A stretch of DNA of 64,000 nucleotides from Pseudarthrobacter sp. Fe7. GTDB lineage: Bacteria > Actinomycetota > Actinomycetes > Actinomycetales > Micrococcaceae. Where the stretch lies: contig CP099977.1 in the NCBI GenBank assembly GCA_024372495.1, positions 2,666,001-2,730,000 of the forward strand. The letters are read 5' to 3'. This document shows, one piece after another, positions 11,389 to 20,965 of this stretch (position 1 is the stretch's first letter; every line of letters begins with the position of its first letter). The translations under genes and the position numbers were made by a program. The notes below the pieces were generated by a model. It saw only the letters and a program-made list of their open reading frames with translations, made no database searches and was not told the DNA's origin.

Positions 11389-11404
11389 ACTGGTCTAGAC
11401 CGTC
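11389..11404. promoter_or_regulatory. DasR-type (dre) operator between ptsH and the gntR gene
   Basis: ACTGGTCTAGACCGTC matches the known Streptomyces dre consensus ACTGGTCTAGACCAGT at 13 of 16 positions, with a perfect TGGTCTAGACC core. It ends where a good -10 hexamer for the regulator begins (TAAAAT, 11406-11411), so binding would block that promoter. A -10-like TATATT for ptsH lies on the minus strand at 11339-11344. The match and placement are seen; the regulator identity is inferred from the adjacent gene. Confidence 0.75.
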
Positions 11405-11441
11405 ATAAAATTGAGTGGAAATCAACGTCAGGAGAAAGATC

Positions 11442-12213
11442 ATGGCAGCTGGCGCCACGGCAATCAGCGGTGACATCGACCGCACCAGCGGAACGGCCAT
11501 CTATGTCCAACTCCGCGAGATCCTTCGCGCATACATAGCGCAATCGTGCCCGCCGGGCTCGGCGCTTCCGTCCGAACGGGACCTCGCCGAGCGATTCGGG
11601 CTGGCAAGGATGACAGTCCGCCAGGCCATCGACGCCCTGGTGGGGGAGGAAGTCATAGAGCGCGTGGTGGGGCTGGGAACATTCGTCCGGCGGCCGAAGC
11701 TCGACCTCCAGGTAAAACTCACGTCCTACAGCGAAGAGATGCAGCGGCGGGGTATGGTTCCGGCCGCCAAGGTACTTAGCTTCGAACAAATCGGGGCCAG
11801 CGCGTTCCTGGCCCGCGAGCCTGCAGCTGGACGAAGGAACGCCGCTGGTGCGGTTCCGGAGGCTCCTCCTGGCTGATGGGGAGCCCATGAGCGTTGATGA
11901 AAACTTCATCCCCGCGCACCGCGTCCCGGGCTTGCTTGACGGTGAGCCACCCACGTCGCTTTACAACGTCCTCAGCGAGCAGTTTGGCCTGGTCATGGAG
12001 TGGGGCGAGGACATGATCGAGGCGACGGCGGCTTCTCCGTCCACCGCACGGCTGCTCAACGTGGAAGTGGGGGCGCCGTTGCTGAAGATCCAGCGGCACG
12101 CCTTCGTGGCCCGGGCAATGGTTGACTACTCGGTGTCCTATTACCGTGCGGACCGCTACAAGCTATGGGTACCACTGCAGCGGCCCGGCGCCCGGAGGGC
12201 CCGCAACCACTGA
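11442..12213 (+). CDS. GntR/HutC-family regulator, DasR-like, one frameshift
   Basis: A winged-helix DNA-binding domain spans about residues 15-85 (LPSERDLAERFGLARMTVRQAIDAL, then VVGLGTFV). It is followed by a UTRA effector domain (LTSYSEEMQRRG to YRADRYKLWVPLQRP). This is the DasR/NagR layout, whose members sense GlcN-6-P or GlcNAc-6-P. An extra C at 11820/11821 (GCGAGCCTGCAG) breaks the frame between FLARE and QLDEGTPL. Corrected length is 256 residues. The ATG at 11442 has AGGAGA 6 bases upstream. The neighbouring ptsH and the dre site support a role in PTS/amino-sugar control. Confidence 0.85.
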
Positions 12214-12344
12214 GGGGCCCCAATCACGCCACGCAGCACTCCGCGGGAACCAGCTGGTTCCTGGTCGGACAGTGGCAGGAGAAGCTGCGCCGCACCGCAG
12301 CACTACTTCAAGGCAGGAACCGGAAGAACTTGGAAAACAGGAAA

Positions 12345-12368
12345 GGCCCGATCCAAATGGATCGGGCC
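12345..12368. terminator. Terminator between the GntR gene and qcrB
   Basis: GGCCCGATCC and GGATCGGGCC form a 10-base stem with an AAAT loop, extended by GGAAA/TTTCC-like flanks (TTCCTTTC follows). It serves convergent genes on both sides. Confidence 0.8.
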
Positions 12369-12389
12369 GTTCCTTTCGGATACCGGAGC

Positions 12390-14065
12390 CTAGTGCGTCA
12401 GGCTCTTGGATCCTTCGGCTGCTTCAATTGCCTCGTGGCCGTGGCCGTGCGCGGCTTCAAGCTCTGCAGGGGTGGCCGGTGCAACGCGGTCTTCGAAGAA
12501 CCAACGGGAGAGGAACGCGCGGCGCTTCTCCTTGCGGGTGACCACACCGTGCTCATTGGGCTCGGCGGGCAGGACCTGGGGAGAGTCGAACCCCACCAGT
12601 TTGTAGCGCTTGTACTCGTCCAGCGGGGCGTGCACCTCGATGAACTCACCGTGCGGGAGCCTTACGATTCGGCCGGTTTCCCGGCCGTGCAGGGCGATTT
12701 CCCGGTCCTTGCGCTGCAGGGCAAGTGCGACGCGCTTGGTCACGATGAACGCAATAATCGGTCCCACGAAGAACAAGGTGCGCAGCCAGTACGTGACATC
12801 GTTGAGCGACACGTGGAAGTGGGTCGCGATGAGGTCGGAACCAGCAGCCGCCCACATGACGCAGTACCAGACGAAACCGGCCATGCCGATGGCGGTACGG
12901 GTCGGAGCGTTCCTCGGCCGGTCCAGGACGTGGTGTTCGCGGTCATCCTTGGTAACCCAGCGTTCGATCCACGGGTAGGTGAACATCACGGTAAAGAGGA
13001 TGCCGGCCGGTACAAGCGCAGGCAGCAGGACGTTGAACGTGAACACGTGTCCGAACCAGACCTGCTCGACGTGCCAGTTGAACGGGTTGCCCGGCATCAG
13101 GCGGAGGGCACCATCGACGAAACCGATATACCAGTCAGGCTGCGTACCGGCCGATACGGGGGACGGGTCGTAAGGACCGTAGTTCCAGATCGGGTTGATG
13201 GTGAAGAACGCCGCCATCAGGGCAATCACGCCGAAGACGATGAAGAAGAATCCACCCGCCTTCGCAGCGTACACAGGTCCCAGCGGGTAGCCGACGACGT
13301 TGTTGTCGTTGCGTCCGGGGCCGGGGTACTGCGTGTGCTTGTGGACGACGACCATGAACAGGTGCATGACGATCATGAGCAGGATCAGTGCCGGCACCAG
13401 CAGGATGTGCAGCATGTACAGGCGGCTGATGATGGCCGTACCCGGGAATTCCCCCCAAAGAGGAAGAACGAGATGTACGTACCGATGACCGGGATCGACT
13501 TAATCACGCCGTCGATAATGCGCAGGCCGTTGCCGGACAGCAGGTCGTCAGGAAGTGAGTACCCGGTGAAGCCGGCAGCCATGGCCAGGATCAGCAGGAC
13601 GCAGCCGATGACCCAGTTCATTTCACGCGGGCGGCGGAAGGCACCGGTGAAAAACACCCTGAGCATGTGGACTGAGACGGATGCCACGAACAGCAGTGCT
13701 GCCCAGTGGTGGACCTGGCGCATGAAGAGGCCGCCGCGGACGTCGAAGGAGATGTTCAGCGATGAACTGTATGCCACGGACATCTCCACGCCCTTCAGCG
13801 GAACGTAACCGCCGCTATAGTGCGTTTCGGCCATGGAGGGGTCGAAGAAGAACGTCAGGAAGGTGCCGGACAGCAGCAGGATGACGAAGGAGTACAGCGC
13901 CACCTCACCGAACATGAATGACCAGTGATCGGGGAAAACCTTACGGCCGAATTCCCTCAGGATTCCGGAGCCGCCAACGCGGGAATCAACGAAGTCGGTG
14001 ATCCGGCCTGTCTTGGTTTTGGCGACGAAAGCGGGTTCAGCTGTTGATGTTGCGCTCATGCTCAT
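12390..14065 (-). CDS. qcrB: Cytochrome bc1 (bcc) complex cytochrome b subunit, one frameshift
   Basis: The membrane di-heme subunit that oxidises menaquinol. Heme-ligand histidines are visible in [12 protein letters not shown] and SVHMLRVFF. Hydrophobic helices continue through [18 protein letters not shown], and the Q-site region is of the PDPSP-like kind. The C-terminal hydrophilic extension (about 150 residues) is typical of actinobacteria. A run of six C (13451-13456) is one short; adding a base joins FLFGG to [15 protein letters not shown]. Corrected length is about 558 residues. The start (GTG 14068, ATG 14065 or ATG 14059) overlaps the qcrA end. Confidence 0.92.
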
Positions 14066-15107
14066 CACGCTCCCAGTAACTTGGTCCTACGGGTTCATGG
14101 AAGTCGCTGGTAGCGACGAGGTAGCCCTCGTCATCAACTGCGATGGGCAGCTGGGGGAGAGGACGGCTGGCGGGGCCGAAGATCACCTTACACTCTTGGG
14201 TGAGGTCGAAGGTGGACTGGTGGCACGGGCACAGCAGGTGGTGCGTCTGCTGCTCGTAAAGAGCGACAGGGCAGCCAACGTGGGTGCAGATCTTCGAGTA
14301 GGCAACGATGCCGTTGTAGCCCCACTCTTCGCGGCCTTTGGAGGGATTCAGCGATGCAGGATCCAGGCGCATGAGGAGTACAACGGCCTTGGCCTTCTCG
14401 TTGAGCTTGCCTTCAGTCAGTTCGTTGAGCCCCTCCGGAATGACGTGGAACGCCGAGCCGATGGTGACATCCGAGGCCTTGATGGGGGTACCGTCGGGGT
14501 CGCGGGTGAGACGCTTGAGCTTGCCGTCGTGGGGTGCCCACATAGTGTGTGCGAGCTTGTCGTCAGGGCGGGGTCCGAGGTCACCAAAGATGGCGAGTGC
14601 GGGAAGCGGAGCGAGAGCCACCGCACCCAGGAGGGTGTTGCGGATCAGCGGACGGCGCTTGATCCCGGTTTCGTCGAGGATGTCGTCAACGATGCGGACG
14701 GCAGCCTGGCGGTCCTCTTCGATACGGATCGCGTGACGCTCTTCGGAGACTTCGTGGTCGGGCATTAGGGCCTTGGCCCAGTGCACGATGCCGGTTCCGA
14801 TACCCAGCATGGCAAAGGCGGTACCTATGCCAAGCAGCGCATTCTGGAGCCGGATGGTGGCAATACTCGAGTCGTTACCCAGATCGATGGCGAAGTACGC
14901 CACCAGGAAGATCAGGGTGCCAACGACAGAAATGCCAAAAAGTAAGGCGACCTGCCGTTCTGCCCGCTTTGCGGCTCTCGGGTCCGTGTCAGCCAGGCGC
15001 AAACGATGCGGGGGAATTCCAGGATCCTGGAACTTCTCCACCTCATTCTGACCAGCCGTAGCTACGGTGCCCGAGTGGTTCGGACTGCCGTCACTATGGT
15101 TGCCCAT
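14037..15107 (-). CDS. qcrA: Rieske iron-sulfur subunit of the bcc complex
   Basis: Passes electrons from menaquinol to cytochrome cc. The product (356 residues from ATG 15107) has three N-terminal membrane helices, as in other actinobacteria, instead of one. The C-terminal Rieske fold carries both cluster-binding boxes, CTHVGC and CPCHQS. I prefer ATG 15107 to ATG 15119 because the GAAGGATGAGG ribosome site would overlap the earlier start. The gene overlaps qcrB by about 29 bases and follows qcrC by about 100 bases. Confidence 0.93.
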   Translation of the reverse strand: MGNHSDGSPNHSGTVATAGQNEVEKFQDPGIPPHRLRLADTDPRAAKRAERQVALLFGISVVGTLIFLVAYFAIDLGNDSSIATIRLQNALLGIGTAFAMLGIGTGIVHWAKALMPDHEVSEERHAIRIEEDRQAAVRIVDDILDETGIKRRPLIRNTLLGAVALAPLPALAIFGDLGPRPDDKLAHTMWAPHDGKLKRLTRDPDGTPIKASDVTIGSAFHVIPEGLNELTEGKLNEKAKAVVLLMRLDPASLNPSKGREEWGYNGIVAYSKICTHVGCPVALYEQQTHHLLCPCHQSTFDLTQECKVIFGPASRPLPQLPIAVDDEGYLVATSDFHEPVGPSYWERDEHERNINS

Positions 15108-15206
15108 AATTCGCCTCATCCTTCTCTCGTCCCGGCAATCGCCGGGTTAGTTTTCAATTTCAAGCTGCTGACAGGGCAGCAGAAGTTTTGTATGTCCGTC
15201 AGGACG

Positions 15207-15995
15207 TCAGGATGTCCTGGACGTCAGCCAGATTGTGAAGGCGATAATGACGCCGAGGCCGGCAACCCATACGAACAAACCTTCAGCTACCGGGCCGAGG
15301 GAACCAAGATCAGCGCCGCCCGGGGAACCGCTGGATTCGATCTGCTTCAGGAAGGTGATGATGTCCTTCTTGCCTTCAGGAGTGATGTTTGCGTCATTGA
15401 ATACCGGCATGTTCTGCGGGCCTGTGACCATGGCCTCGTAGATGTGCTTGCCGGTTACATCGGCCAGAGCAGGTGCGAACTTGCCCTGGGTCAGCGCGCC
15501 GCCGGCAGCAGCGGCGTTGTGGCACATGGCGCAGTTAGTCCGGAACAGTTCGCCACCAGCTGCGGCATCGCCGCCACCATTTGTCAGGTCATCCGCAGGG
15601 ATTGCCGGGCCGGCTCCCAGGGACGCTACGTAGGCTGCAAGCTGTGAGGTCTGCTGCTCGTTGAACTGAACCGGCTTCTTCATGGCTTGGGGGCCGTTCA
15701 TCTGCATCGGCATGCGTCCGGTGCCCACCTGGAAGTCAACAGCAGCGGCGCCGACGCCGACCAGGGAGGGTGCGTCCTTGGAACCGCTGGCACCCATGCC
15801 GTGGCACGTGGCGCAGTTCGCTGCAAAGAGCTTGCCACCCTCTTCGACGTCGCTGGCGCTTGCCGTGGTGGTGCTCGCCTTGGCCGTGTTCATGGTGGTG
15901 GCCACGGCGTAGAGCCCACCAGTGATGAGGAGCCCCATCAGGAGCAGCGCTATTGCTGCAAGTGGGTGACGCCGCTTTTGTGAGAGTGCCTTCAC
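15207..15995 (-). CDS. qcrC: Di-heme cytochrome c subunit of the bcc complex
   Basis: Carries two c-type hemes (CATCH near residue 61 and CAMCH near residue 157) that replace the soluble cytochrome c in this group. An N-terminal signal/anchor helix (about 12-32) and a C-terminal transmembrane helix (about 238-257) hold it on the outer face of the membrane. It is 262 residues with a GTG start. It forms an operon with ctaE upstream and qcrA-qcrB downstream. Electrons go directly to CtaC. Confidence 0.95.
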   Translation of the reverse strand: MKALSQKRRHPLAAIALLLMGLLITGGLYAVATTMNTAKASTTTASASDVEEGGKLFAANCATCHGMGASGSKDAPSLVGVGAAAVDFQVGTGRMPMQMNGPQAMKKPVQFNEQQTSQLAAYVASLGAGPAIPADDLTNGGGDAAAGGELFRTNCAMCHNAAAAGGALTQGKFAPALADVTGKHIYEAMVTGPQNMPVFNDANITPEGKKDIITFLKQIESSGSPGGADLGSLGPVAEGLFVWVAGLGVIIAFTIWLTSRTS

Positions 15996-16081
15996 GTGGT
16001 GGTTCCTTTATTCGATCCTGCGCCGGCTCCGGGAGCCGCTACCTGAAATTCTGCCTCTTGTAGAAAAAGAATCAAAGCTGG

Positions 16082-16720
16082 CTACTTGAGTACGTAGATG
16101 ACCAGGAAGAGGCCGATCCACACAACGTCAACGAAGTGCCAGTAGTAAGAGGTGACGATCGCGGACGTTGCTTCGAAATGTCCGAACTTCTTCGCGGCGA
16201 AAGACCGGCCCATGATGAGCAGGAAGGCGATCAGGCCGCCGATGACGTGGAGGCCGTGGAAGCCGGTGGTCATGTAGAAGGCGGAGCCGTAGGCGTTGGA
16301 GGAGAGCGAGACGTGCTCGGAAACCAGCATCGCGTATTCGGTGGTCTGGCCGGCAACGAAGAACGCGCCCATGAGGAACGTGAGGGTGAACCATTCGTTC
16401 ATTCCCCAGCGCGCGAACTGCAGGGCGCCTCCGGCGCGCCGTGGCTGCAGCCGCTCTGCGGCGAAGACGCCCATCTGGCAAGTGAAGGAACTGGCCACGA
16501 GGACGATCGTGTTGACGAGCGCAAAGGGGAAGTTGAGCTTGGCTGTCTCTTCCGCCCACAACTGCCCGCTTGTGGAGCGCAGAGTGAAGTACATGGCGAA
16601 GAGACCGGCGAAGAACATCAACTCACTGGACAGCCACACAACGGTTCCAACGGAAACCATATTGGGGCGGTTCAGCGTGGGGTGCGCCGGGGTACTGGGG
16701 GCATGGGTCGCAGATGTCAC
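16082..16720 (-). CDS. ctaE: Cytochrome c oxidase subunit III
   Basis: A 212-residue oxidase subunit with five hydrophobic helices, the short actinobacterial form. Family sequences include [14 protein letters not shown], the [14 protein letters not shown] motif and [15 protein letters not shown] at the C-terminus. The GTG at 16720 ([11 protein letters not shown]) is chosen because family members start there and a -10 hexamer ends only 6 bases upstream, which suggests a leaderless transcript. It leads the ctaE-qcrCAB operon. Confidence 0.93.
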   Translation of the reverse strand: MTSATHAPSTPAHPTLNRPNMVSVGTVVWLSSELMFFAGLFAMYFTLRSTSGQLWAEETAKLNFPFALVNTIVLVASSFTCQMGVFAAERLQPRRAGGALQFARWGMNEWFTLTFLMGAFFVAGQTTEYAMLVSEHVSLSSNAYGSAFYMTTGFHGLHVIGGLIAFLLIMGRSFAAKKFGHFEATSAIVTSYYWHFVDVVWIGLFLVIYVLK

Positions 16721-16722
16721 AT

Positions 16723-16735
16723 AGACATTATGTCT
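16723..16735 (-). promoter_or_regulatory. Putative leaderless promoter / palindrome upstream of ctaE
   Basis: On the minus strand CATAAT (plus 16727-16732) is a good -10 element, with TTGGGC 18 bases upstream as a weak -35. Transcription would begin about 7 bases after CATAAT, at or next to the ctaE GTG. The -10 lies inside the odd palindrome AGACAT-T-ATGTCT, which could also be an operator. Confidence 0.5.
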
Positions 16736-16868
16736 GCAAAAGTCCGTGCTGCCCAACGCAAACCGTCTTTTCGGAGGACTTTTTCTACAAAGACGCGAAA
16801 TTGCCCGGAAAAGTTCCCGCTGCCGTTCACATTGGTCAGTGGCCGCCATCGCTCGATAGCATCAGCAG

Positions 16869-17924
16869 GTGACTTCTCAGGCAGCTAAAGCGTCCGGCAA
16901 CACCTGGCCCCGGTTGATCTCGGCGCTCATCAAGGGCAACGACCTCACTGCAGAGAACACCTCCTGGGCCATGGACACCATCATGTCCGGAGAAGCCACG
17001 CCGGCTCAGATTGCCGGGTTCCTCGTGGCCCTCAGCGCCAAGGGCGAGACCGTGGACGAGCTTTCCGGCCTGGTCGACGCAATGCTGGCCCACGCAAACC
17101 CGGTGACAATCAGCGGCGAAAAACTCGACATCGTCGGGACCGGTGGTGACCAACTCAACACCATCAACATCTCAACCATGGCCGCCCTGGTTGCGGCCGG
17201 GGCCGGCGCGAAGGTCGTCAAGCACGGCAACCGCGCGGCGTCGTCGTCGTCCGGGTCTGCTGACGTGCTTGAAGCGCTCGGTGTTCGTCTTGACCTGCCT
17301 ATTGCCCAAGTGGCCCGGAACGCGGAAGAGGCGGGCATCACATTCTGTTTTGCGCAGGTGTTCCACCCGTCATTCCGCCATACCGCCGTGCCGCGCCGGG
17401 AGCTTGCGGTGCCCACGGCATTCAACTTCCTGGGGCCGCTCACCAACCCTGCCAATGTGCAGGCCTCGGCCGTGGGCGTTGCGAATGCGCGAATGGCGCC
17501 GCTCGTGGCCGGGGTCCTGGCCCGCCGGGGGAGCAGGGGGCTGGTATTCCGCGGGAACGACGGCCTGGATGAGCTGACGACAACCGGGCCGTCCACCGTG
17601 TGGGAGATCCGTGACGGCGCGGTCAGTGAACTGCACTTCTCACCGCAGGACCTGGGCATCAGCCTCGCTACCGTTGAACAACTCCGCGGCGGTGACGCGG
17701 CGGCAAACGCCGGAGTTGTCCGCGACGTCCTCGCCGGCAGGAAGGGTCCGGCGCGGGACGCAGTCCTGGTAAACGCCGCGGCTGGCCTGGTCGCATTCGA
17801 CCGGGAAGCAAGGGGGCCGTTCATGACACGGATGCAGGACGCTTTTGAGCGTGCGGCACAATCGATCGACTCGGGTGCAGCCGCGGCCGTCCTGGACCGC
17901 TGGGTATCCCTGTCCCGCGCCTAG
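16869..17924 (+). CDS. trpD: Anthranilate phosphoribosyltransferase
   Basis: Joins anthranilate to PRPP in tryptophan synthesis. The 351-residue product carries the PRPP/Mg motif [14 protein letters not shown] and the [18 protein letters not shown] loop (both near residues 90-140). [10 protein letters not shown] and the VVAVGLD-like [10 protein letters not shown] segment follow. Length and motifs are normal and the frame is intact. The GTG start diverges from ctaE by about 150 bases. The other trp genes are not in this window; a lone trpD beside ctaE/qcr is a recurrent actinobacterial arrangement. Confidence 0.95.
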   Translation: MTSQAAKASGNTWPRLISALIKGNDLTAENTSWAMDTIMSGEATPAQIAGFLVALSAKGETVDELSGLVDAMLAHANPVTISGEKLDIVGTGGDQLNTINISTMAALVAAGAGAKVVKHGNRAASSSSGSADVLEALGVRLDLPIAQVARNAEEAGITFCFAQVFHPSFRHTAVPRRELAVPTAFNFLGPLTNPANVQASAVGVANARMAPLVAGVLARRGSRGLVFRGNDGLDELTTTGPSTVWEIRDGAVSELHFSPQDLGISLATVEQLRGGDAAANAGVVRDVLAGRKGPARDAVLVNAAAGLVAFDREARGPFMTRMQDAFERAAQSIDSGAAAAVLDRWVSLSRA

Positions 17925-17939
17925 GGGCGGGACCGCAAG

Positions 17940-18221
17940 TTACTGTTCGAACCCCAGCGAGAAGGCGGCATCAAGGTCGTGCTGTGAGTACGCCCGGAAC
18001 GCGATGTGGGTGGTTGTGTGGACCACTGCGGGGACCTTTGACAGCCGGTCCGCGATGACATCGGCCAGGTCCTCGTGCCGGCGAACCCTGGCTACCGCAA
18101 TGAGGTCCCATTCCCCGGTGACCGAATAGACCTCGCTGATGCCTTCGATGGCCGATATCTCCTCTGCCGTCTCCGGAATGCGGGCGGCGTCAGTCTTGAT
18201 CAGAACAAATGCGGTAACCAC
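17940..18221 (-). CDS. Stand-alone Lrp/AsnC ligand-binding (RAM) domain protein
   Basis: A 93-residue protein matching only the C-terminal effector-binding domain of Lrp/AsnC regulators (FVLIKTD at the start, VTGEWDLIAVARV, and HTTTHIAFRAY near the end). No helix-turn-helix is present and no room exists for one. Such proteins form ring-like oligomers and bind amino acids; their partner is unknown. It converges on trpD with a 15-base gap. Confidence 0.8.
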   Translation of the reverse strand: MVTAFVLIKTDAARIPETAEEISAIEGISEVYSVTGEWDLIAVARVRRHEDLADVIADRLSKVPAVVHTTTHIAFRAYSQHDLDAAFSLGFEQ

Positions 18222-18342
18222 GTTTGGACCCCTTCAATCAGTGCCGCCGCAGTAAGGCACGGCAGGCTTTTCCCTGCAGTCAGCCTATTACACGGGCGCA
18301 GGTGCACCCGTTGCCATCCAGTACCCCTGCCGCCGCTGCGGG

Positions 18343-18753
18343 TTACCTGCCCTGCCTGCGCCGGAGCCTCGCCGCCCCGGCCAGCAGGAAGCGGTAGCCC
18401 AGCAGGAAAACGGCCAAAGCCAGCGTCGCAACGATGATAAAGGGCAGGACAACACTCTGCCCGGTTACCGCCCGCAGGAGCATGCCACCCACCAGGCTGC
18501 CCAGCCAGACGGGAACACCCGCGCGGAGTACCGACAACGGGAGGCGCCAGGCCCGGCCGATAACCCAACCCGCGGCCGCACCGGCGAGGAACGGCCAAGC
18601 CGTCAACAGCACGCCCAGAATGGGCTCTTCCCGGTGGTGTGCATCGCGGCCAATCGCGGCGAAAACAAGGATCAGCACGATGTCAGCCACTGCCGCGGCC
18701 GCCACGGCCCGCCCGGGGGCTGCCGGGGCAGGCTTGGTTTTCATGAAACTCAT
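18343..18753 (-). CDS. DUF3054 family membrane protein
   Basis: A 136-residue integral membrane protein with four hydrophobic helices (ADIVLILVFAAIG, VLLTAWPFLAGAAAGW, VWLGSLVGGMLLRAV and LPFIIVATLALAVFLLGY). The end is basic (RLRRRQGR). The conserved GREP-like 'IGRDAHHREEPILGVLLTAWPF' region is that of DUF3054. The start is ATG 18753, or ATG 18744 two codons after. Function unknown. Confidence 0.75.
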   Translation of the reverse strand: MSFMKTKPAPAAPGRAVAAAAVADIVLILVFAAIGRDAHHREEPILGVLLTAWPFLAGAAAGWVIGRAWRLPLSVLRAGVPVWLGSLVGGMLLRAVTGQSVVLPFIIVATLALAVFLLGYRFLLAGAARLRRRQGR

Positions 18754-18827
18754 GGTTTCGAGCTTAGCGGGCGGCAGATGGGACCCATGCAAACGCCGGG
18801 GGAGTGCCGGTAGCGGGGGAGCGGATG

Positions 18828-19124
18828 TCAGACGGCCTCCTGGAGGCGGCTGCCTTCCGGTGTTGCCTGCGCCCTACGGACAAGCCAGCTTGCCTCCCAT
18901 CGCAGGTGGTATTCCGCGTCCGAATCCCATTCGATGAGGACATCGGTAACGGTGTAGGCCACAGCGCTGGCGGCCATGGACCTGACCGTTACGGGTGCGG
19001 GACGCAGCAGGACGATAGGTTTGCCCGGAGCAAGCCGCAGGGCCTCCTCACGCATTTCGGAACGGCAGCCTGGGCAAGTGCCCGTGGAATGGGTGCAGGT
19101 CTGGGGGCGGGGGAGTTCGCGCAT
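18828..19124 (-). CDS. Small hypothetical protein with one CPGC motif
   Basis: A 98-residue product starting MRELPRPQTCTHSTGTCPGC, so three cysteines and a histidine fall in the first 20 residues, as in a small metal-binding knuckle. The rest is mixed alpha/beta (PIVLLRPAPVTVRSM, VTDVLIEWDSDAEYHLRWE). I do not recognise a family. The start at 19124 has an AGGACCTCC stretch immediately upstream, which is a poor ribosome site, so the start is uncertain. Confidence 0.5.
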   Translation of the reverse strand: MRELPRPQTCTHSTGTCPGCRSEMREEALRLAPGKPIVLLRPAPVTVRSMAASAVAYTVTDVLIEWDSDAEYHLRWEASWLVRRAQATPEGSRLQEAV

Positions 19125-19394
19125 GGAGGTCCTAGGGAATATGCAGGAATACCGGGCGCCGCCGCCGTCTGCATGAACCAAATGGAGGGTCCTTGGACCG
19201 CTCCATCGCGCGCCCGCGGCGGGCCTGGCCGGCCTGCCGCCATGTCCAAAAGATTAAGACGTCCAGGGGCAGGCCCGCATGGGTGGGAGCTACCCAACTT
19301 CCGCTCCGGCCTCCCCGTTTTTCGGGCACGCGGGTATGGGGATGCAGTAAGGTCACAGCAGCAGTCGAGGCCGCCCAGCCAAACCGGAGACACC

Positions 19395-19544
19395 GTGAAT
19401 AAAGCGTTATGGATCTGCAGCCTGATCGGCGCCGCCTTGGGTATCAGCCTGGGACTGGCGCTGTTCCACACACCGTTCTGGGGCTGTGCGCTGGGCCTCG
19501 GACTTGGAGCCATAGTTGGCGCCTCGATGCCACGGGGGCATTAG
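19395..19544 (+). CDS. Small two-helix membrane protein
   Basis: A 49-residue ORF with a GTG start. Its sequence is almost entirely two hydrophobic, Gly-rich helices (IGAALGISLGLALFH and GCALGLGLGAIVGASM) separated by TPFWG. The Gly-zipper look fits small membrane proteins of unknown role. It sits 165 bases before the type III PKS gene in the same direction; whether they are co-transcribed is unclear. Confidence 0.5.
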   Translation: MNKALWICSLIGAALGISLGLALFHTPFWGCALGLGLGAIVGASMPRGH

Positions 19545-19560
19545 GGCTGATTGCTGCTAC

Positions 19561-19580
19561 TTGACATAATGTAGATTATC
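19561..19580. promoter_or_regulatory. AT-rich dyad and TTGACA box upstream of the type III PKS
   Basis: TTGACA at 19561 overlaps the odd palindrome ACAT-A-ATGT and the dyad ATAAT-GTAG-ATTAT. It is AT-rich against a very GC-rich background and lies about 130 bases before the PKS ATG. It resembles a -35 element combined with an operator. A convincing -10 at standard spacing is lacking. Confidence 0.35.
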
Positions 19581-19709
19581 GGCGCTTTGGTGGGAGTTCT
19601 GGATCGGGGCCGGACGCTGGACATTCCGGCCTCTGCAGCCAGGCGCATCAGCATTTATGAAAGCCTGCAGCCCATTGTCTTTATCCGGGCACCCGTCAAG
19701 AATGACTTG

Positions 19710-20951
19710 ATGACGGTCTACGTGCGTTCACTTGAAACTGCAGTTCCGACGACAAAGCTTATCCAGTCCGAAGCCCGTGATGTTTTCGCGGCCCAGCCAG
19801 GTTTGACCCGGCTGGGTTCACGCCTTGTCAGCACCTGCTTTGACGGCGCAGCCATTGAGACCAGGTTCACCGCCGTCCAGGAACTCACTAACACGTCGCG
19901 TTCGGAAAACCCGCAGTTCTATGACCCGGACGCCGGGCTGCTGCTGAACCCCAGCACCAAAATCCGCAACGACATCTTTGCCCGGGAAGCCACCAAGCTC
20001 TTCGTAGAGGCTTCCCGTGCCGCCCTGCGGGGTGCCCCGGAGTTCGATTTACTTGACATAACTCACCTCGTGACGGTGTCCTGCACGGGCTTTTTCAACC
20101 CGGGGCCTGACTACAAAGTGGTCCGGGAACTCGGCCTTAGTCCTTCGGTACAGCGCTATCACTTGGGTTTCATGGGCTGCTACGCGGCCTTTCCCGCACT
20201 GCGCGCCGCGAAACTGTTCTGTGAAGCTGACCCGGACGCCGTCGTCCTGGTGGTTTGTGCCGAACTTTGCTCCCTGCACGTGCGCACCTCCAACGATCCG
20301 GACACCATCATGGGCTCGGCCCTGTTCGCCGATGGTGCCGCGGCCGCCATAGTGACGGGCCGCCCTGGCGTTGAGGAAACCGCGCTGTTGAAGCTGGACC
20401 ACTTCGAAACGGTCCTGACCCCGGTCGGCGAGGACTCCATGGCTTGGAATATCGGCGACCACGGTTTCGAAATGGTGCTGGGGAACTATGTGCCGCACAT
20501 CATTGATGACCACATAGTCGGTGCACTGGAGCCCCTGCTGGCGAAGGATCCGGAATTGGCTGCGCTCCCCTACACTTCCATCCCCCATTGGGCCATCCAC
20601 CCCGGCGGCCGCAGTATCCTTGACAAGGTGCAGTCCAGGCTCGGCCTCACGGACGCGCAATTGGATCCCGCCCGTGACATCCTGCGCAACTACGGCAACA
20701 TGAGCAGCGCCACGGTGCTTTTCGTCCTCAAACACATCCTGGAGCAGCCACTCAATGACGAAGGCCCAAACGCTGCCGAGCGCATATGTTCCATGGCCTT
20801 CGGCCCCGGCCTGACCGTGGAAACCGGGCTGTTCACCAAGCTCCGGCAGGCAGGCGGCGGCACCGAAGCCCGGCACGGAGCGGACAGTTCCGCGGAGGAT
20901 GTCCCGGACTTGCTCCAGGACCGGACAGCCGCAGAAGCGCCGGTAGCCTGA
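19710..20951 (+). CDS. Type III polyketide synthase (alkylresorcinol/alkylpyrone synthase-like)
   Basis: A chalcone-synthase-fold enzyme that extends an acyl-CoA with malonyl-CoA and cyclises it. The Cys-His-Asn triad is complete: Cys in VSCTGFFNPG, His in WAIHPGGRSILD and Asn in RNYGNMSSATV. GFMGCYAAFPALRAAK is the usual follow-on motif of bacterial type III PKSs. The product is 413 residues from ATG 19710 (MTVYVRSLETAVP); an upstream TTG at 19587 would add 41 residues with no family match. The methyltransferase and flavin monooxygenase genes follow at once, the order of Streptomyces srsA-srsB-srsC, which makes methylated phenolic lipids and quinones. The product here is inferred. Confidence 0.88.
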   Translation: MTVYVRSLETAVPTTKLIQSEARDVFAAQPGLTRLGSRLVSTCFDGAAIETRFTAVQELTNTSRSENPQFYDPDAGLLLNPSTKIRNDIFAREATKLFVEASRAALRGAPEFDLLDITHLVTVSCTGFFNPGPDYKVVRELGLSPSVQRYHLGFMGCYAAFPALRAAKLFCEADPDAVVLVVCAELCSLHVRTSNDPDTIMGSALFADGAAAAIVTGRPGVEETALLKLDHFETVLTPVGEDSMAWNIGDHGFEMVLGNYVPHIIDDHIVGALEPLLAKDPELAALPYTSIPHWAIHPGGRSILDKVQSRLGLTDAQLDPARDILRNYGNMSSATVLFVLKHILEQPLNDEGPNAAERICSMAFGPGLTVETGLFTKLRQAGGGTEARHGADSSAEDVPDLLQDRTAAEAPVA

Positions 20952-20965
20952 CGGGGGTCCGGGGC

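Noticed and set aside
11282..11500. N-terminal extension of HPr upstream of 11281
   Set aside because: The extension would run through the divergent promoter and operator and has no HPr similarity; a TTG with a good ribosome site gives the normal length.
12165..13808. 547-codon plus-strand open frame opposite qcrB
   Set aside because: Antisense to conserved cytochrome b sequence; composition is that of a shadow frame.
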